Shown in pieces: positions 61,797-64,000 of a DNA stretch of 64,000 bases. The DNA is from Catellatospora sichuanensis (lineage in GTDB: Bacteria > Actinomycetota > Actinomycetes > Mycobacteriales > Micromonosporaceae). A program made the translations under genes and the position numbers. Under the pieces are notes generated by a model. That model made no database searches. It saw nothing but the letters and a program-made list of their open reading frames with translations, and was not told the origin of the DNA. Numbering within the stretch: position 1 is the stretch's first letter; every line of letters begins with the position of its first letter. The stretch is from NCBI RefSeq assembly GCF_007483665.1, contig NZ_VIQO01000027.1:1-64000 (forward strand). The letters run 5' to 3'.

Positions 61797-62117
61797 GTAG
61801 CACACCTTCCGCCGCGGACGCGGCAGCCCCGAAGCTGTTGCGGAGCAGCCCTCGCTCCGCAGACCGCCGGCCCCGCGGACGGCGTCTGCCAGGAGGAACG
61901 AGCAAGTCGACCTTGGGAAACGAGCCGCTTTCCTGCTCGCCTCCGAGATGCATCGGCTGCGACGAGTCGGTCGGCCGAGGTCGATGTCGGCCAGGATCGG
62001 GTGCCATCACCGCCGGGCACCGGCGCATCCATGGACGCTTGAACGGCAGCTGACGAAGCGTCAGAGGGCGGGCACCCCCGCTGCCCCGCGCCGGCTTATG
62101 GGCGGGCACGGGACAGC
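61797..62117. other. Intergenic region, no gene supported
   Basis: Leader of the oxidase gene on the reverse strand; otherwise nothing seen. Confidence 0.4.
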
Positions 62118-62229
62118 TCACGGCGGGATCACCCACGCCAGCCCACTTTGGATCACGCCGAAGTCGGGTGCGGCCTTCATCAGGGCTTCGAGCTTCTCCG
62201 CCACGGCCCGCAACAGCCCAGGATGGTGG
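62118..62229 (-). pseudogene. C-terminal relic of a DUF4142-like gene
   Basis: Reverse frame reads VAEKLEALMKAAPDFGV and ends at TGA 62120-62118; ALMKAAPDFGV is almost identical to ALIKAAPDFGV at the end of the DUF4142 protein at 8601. Only ~38 codons. Confidence 0.5.
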
Positions 62230-62691
62230 TCAGGCTCCTTCCCGGTCCTCAAGTCCGACCGCGGCTTTGAGCTCGTCCACGTCGCTGTGCAGGCCCGGCT
62301 GTCGGTCGGCCTCGGCGACGTGGCTCATCAGGTCGGCCAGCCCGTCGGCGATGGCGTTGAGCTTGTGCTGGACAGCCTTGTCGGCGCGGGTCTGGGTGTT
62401 CTGCAGCAGTGCCACCATCAGGAAGGTCACGATCGTCGTGGCGGTGTTGATGATCAGCTGCCAGGTGTCGACCTCGCCGATGACGAAATACGACGGAGCC
62501 CAGATCAGCACCAGCAGCACGCACGCCGTGAAGAACCACGCCTTGGAGAAGAAGGCTGATGCGCGGGTGGCGAAACGATCGAATACACCGAGCTCGCGGC
62601 TGACGCTGCTGGGCATCTCGGAGACAAGGATGCTGTCGGGGCCGTGCTCTGGGGGATGCGCGCCAGACCGCCGGCGGGGAGCTTTTGTCAT
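62230..62691 (-). CDS. Low-affinity iron permease-like membrane protein, 153 aa
   Basis: ATG at 62691; a TTG at 62724 is the alternative. Two helices (~38-60 and ~68-90) with GEVDTWQLIINTATTIVTFL and QNTQTRADKAVQHKLNAIAD, the signature of PF04120-type low-affinity iron permease proteins. Many bacterial members are small and of unproven transport function. Divergent from a second family member at 62796. Confidence 0.85.
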   Translation of the reverse strand: MTKAPRRRSGAHPPEHGPDSILVSEMPSSVSRELGVFDRFATRASAFFSKAWFFTACVLLVLIWAPSYFVIGEVDTWQLIINTATTIVTFLMVALLQNTQTRADKAVQHKLNAIADGLADLMSHVAEADRQPGLHSDVDELKAAVGLEDREGA

Positions 62692-62730
62692 GAGGGTGCG
62701 ATCGTCCTCTGAAACGACGGGCAAACGTGA

Positions 62731-62756
62731 GATTCGTCCAGCGGCAGGTCGGGTAG
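62731..62756 (+). promoter_or_regulatory. Candidate SigB/SigF-type promoter (GATT-N16-GGGTAG)
   Basis: GATT at 62731-62734 and GGGTAG at 62751-62756; ~39 bases before the start at 62796. Confidence 0.5.
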
Positions 62757-62795
62757 TGGCGTGAGGTCACAGCCGACCCGGTGGAGGAGTGTCAC

Positions 62796-63164
62796 GTGCA
62801 GCCGACAACAGGCAGGACCCGCAACGCGATCTCGGCTGCGGCACGGCAGGTCGTGGACTGGGCCGGATCGGCCTGGGCCGCCGCGGCAGCGGTCGCGGTG
62901 GCGTTGCTGTGGCTGGCCGGCGGCGTGTTCGGCGGCTTCACCGAGCGCTGGATTTCTGTGCTGGTCGCTGTCACGAGCGTGTTCACGTTCATCATGGTGT
63001 TCTTCGTCCAGCACACCACGGGCCGGGAATCGCGTGCGGTGCTTCTCAAGCTCGATGAACTGGTGCGTGCCACCACCGGAGCCCGCGACGAGCTCATCGC
63101 TGCCGAGCAGGGGCCCCTCCGCGACCAGGAACAGCTCGAGGAGCAGTTGAAGTCGTCGCGATGA
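62796..63164 (+). CDS. Low-affinity iron permease-like membrane protein, 122 aa
   Basis: GTG start with GGAGGAG upstream. Two helices (~30-50 and ~58-76); FTERWISVLVAVTSVFTFIM and HTTGRESRAVLLKLDELVRA match the same family as the divergent gene at 62230. The C-terminal tail is Glu/Gln-rich. The pair may form a heteromer or be diverged duplicates. Confidence 0.8.
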   Translation: MQPTTGRTRNAISAAARQVVDWAGSAWAAAAAVAVALLWLAGGVFGGFTERWISVLVAVTSVFTFIMVFFVQHTTGRESRAVLLKLDELVRATTGARDELIAAEQGPLRDQEQLEEQLKSSR

Positions 63165-63280
63165 ACCTCAGCCGGGCGGGCCGGTCTGGCGATCCAGCCG
63201 GCCCGGTGCGTTGCACGTGGGCCGGTGTTGGAACTGCCGCCTCGGTGCGCCGCGAGCGACCTGAAGCGAGAAGAGTTGCG

Positions 63281-63650
63281 ATGCCGGAACGATCACCGCT
63301 GAAGATCCTGCTGGTGGAAGACGATCCCGGCGACGCGCTACTCGTCGCGAACGCCCTGGACAGCCACGGACTGGCCGAGGACATCTTCCACGTCGGCGAC
63401 GGCCGGCAGGCGCTGGGCTTCCTCCAGGACCCCACCGCGCCGCGACCGGACCTGGTTCTGCTGGACCTAACCTGCCGCGGATCTCGGGGCACGAGGTGCT
63501 CTCCTTCGTCAAGCACGACATCCGGCCGGCCACGATCCCGATCGTGGTGTTCAGCACCTCCAGCAGCCCCCACGACATACAGGCGAGCTGCGGATCACAC
63601 GCCATCATCGCAAGTCGAGATCCACTTCCGCAGCGGCCATGGCGGTGAAG
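63281..63650 (+). pseudogene. Response regulator receiver, frameshifted and truncated
   Basis: LKILLVEDDPGDALLVANAL and PDLVLLDL (phospho-acceptor Asp) are followed one frame over by LPRISGHEVLSFVKHDIRPA and PIVVFSTSSSPHDIQ. A one-base loss after LLDL explains the break. Past SCGSHA it diverges, so the final strand with the conserved Lys is missing. Confidence 0.8.
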
Positions 63651-63710
63651 GTGAGGATGGTTGAGCGCCGGCGTCCACGCCTGCTGTCGGACCGAACCTC
63701 GCGAACGACA

Positions 63711-64000
63711 TCACTCACTGGTCTGAGTGTGGGCCGGTCCTGAGTCGTAGCGGTCGAGAAACGCGTTGGCTGGGAGGTCGAGTGCATGCAGTTTGGAGAA
63801 CACCTCCGTGCCCGCGCCCATCTCCTCGTCGCCATCGGAGATCATATCGGAGATCCGGTATGCCTGCACCATGTCGAGGACTTCGTGGTCGCCCTCCCTG
63901 GCGTACTCGGCCGACTCCCGCTCGGCCAGTTCGATGGCCTCGTCGAGGGACGATGCTCGGAACAGCACGACACGCTCCTCGAAGGGACGGTCTTCCCAGG
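63711..64000 (-). CDS. DUF4288-like protein, partial (N-terminus beyond window edge)
   Basis: The frame is open through the right edge (WEDRPFEERVVLFRASSLDE reads upstream of the internal GTG at 63968). YEERV-like start, LDEAIELAERESAEYAREGD, and FSKLHALDLPANAFLDRYD match the DUF4288 pattern. A cytoplasmic protein of unknown role; the segment seen is 96 codons. Confidence 0.7.
   Translation of the reverse strand, partial: WEDRPFEERVVLFRASSLDEAIELAERESAEYAREGDHEVLDMVQAYRISDMISDGDEEMGAGTEVFSKLHALDLPANAFLDRYDSGPAHTQTSE

Noticed and set aside
1-64000. CRISPR array, rRNA, replication origin or complete prophage
   Set aside because: No spaced direct repeats, no rRNA-like text, no DnaA-box cluster and no phage structural genes; the holin-superfamily proteins occur in the standard chromosomal operon context.

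Overview
The window is high-G+C DNA from an actinobacterium. RbpA, an Asp23/AmaP envelope operon, SPW, DUF4383 and DUF6458 proteins, MEDS-domain regulators, GTG starts and several leaderless starts all fit a soil actinomycete, perhaps of the Micromonosporales; the genus cannot be fixed from sequence alone. There are no rRNA, intact tRNA, ribosomal or replication genes and no CRISPR array. It reads as an accessory stress island.

Layout. 0-3.8 kb: small membrane or disordered proteins among three copies of a ~125 bp repeat. 3.9-7.1 kb: SDR / SRPBCC / FAD-oxidoreductase operon. 7.2-13.8 kb: STAS and anti-sigma kinase genes, a DUF4142 protein, an alcohol dehydrogenase, a hemolysin III protein and the Asp23 operon. 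13.7-19.9 kb: gene ruins, a hemerythrin, TetR with an NmrA-like reductase, DUF1360. 20-28 kb: a GH65 enzyme, a decayed copy of the holin-family operon found intact at 44-46 kb, hemerythrin plus KatE catalase, hsp20 plus merR. 28-34 kb: mostly small genes and broken duplicates (beta-hydroxyacid dehydrogenase, CoiA-like, Rieske, isochorismatase) and RbpA. 34-40 kb: S51 peptidase, acyltransferase, and an FN3 protein whose end is replaced by an IS630 fragment. 40-48 kb: second hsp20-merR pair, STAS, DUF4383, hemerythrin, holin/DUF3618 operon, FAD-Rieske oxidoreductase. 48-64 kb: IS5 and other ruins, a deacetylase-glycosyltransferase, aminotransferase, SDR, beta-hydroxyacid dehydrogenase, a MEDS/STAS/kinase cluster, multicopper oxidase, two iron-permease-like proteins, and a DUF4288-like gene cut by the window edge.

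The unifying signal is in the promoters. About twenty genes or operons, on both strands, are preceded by GTTT (or GNNT), 15-17 bases, then GGGTAC/T/G/A or a close variant. This is the general-stress sigma type (Bacillus sigma-B, Streptomyces SigB, mycobacterial SigF). It lies upstream of the envelope, oxidative-stress, chaperone-like and partner-switching regulator genes, so the separate transcription units look like one dispersed regulon that includes its own anti-sigma kinase and STAS proteins. No sigma factor gene is in the window.

The second theme is duplication followed by decay: at least seven genes or operons occur as an intact copy and a partner or ruin elsewhere in the window. Promoter calls, duplications and pseudogenes are read directly from the sequence; functions rest on family knowledge; regulon membership is inference.
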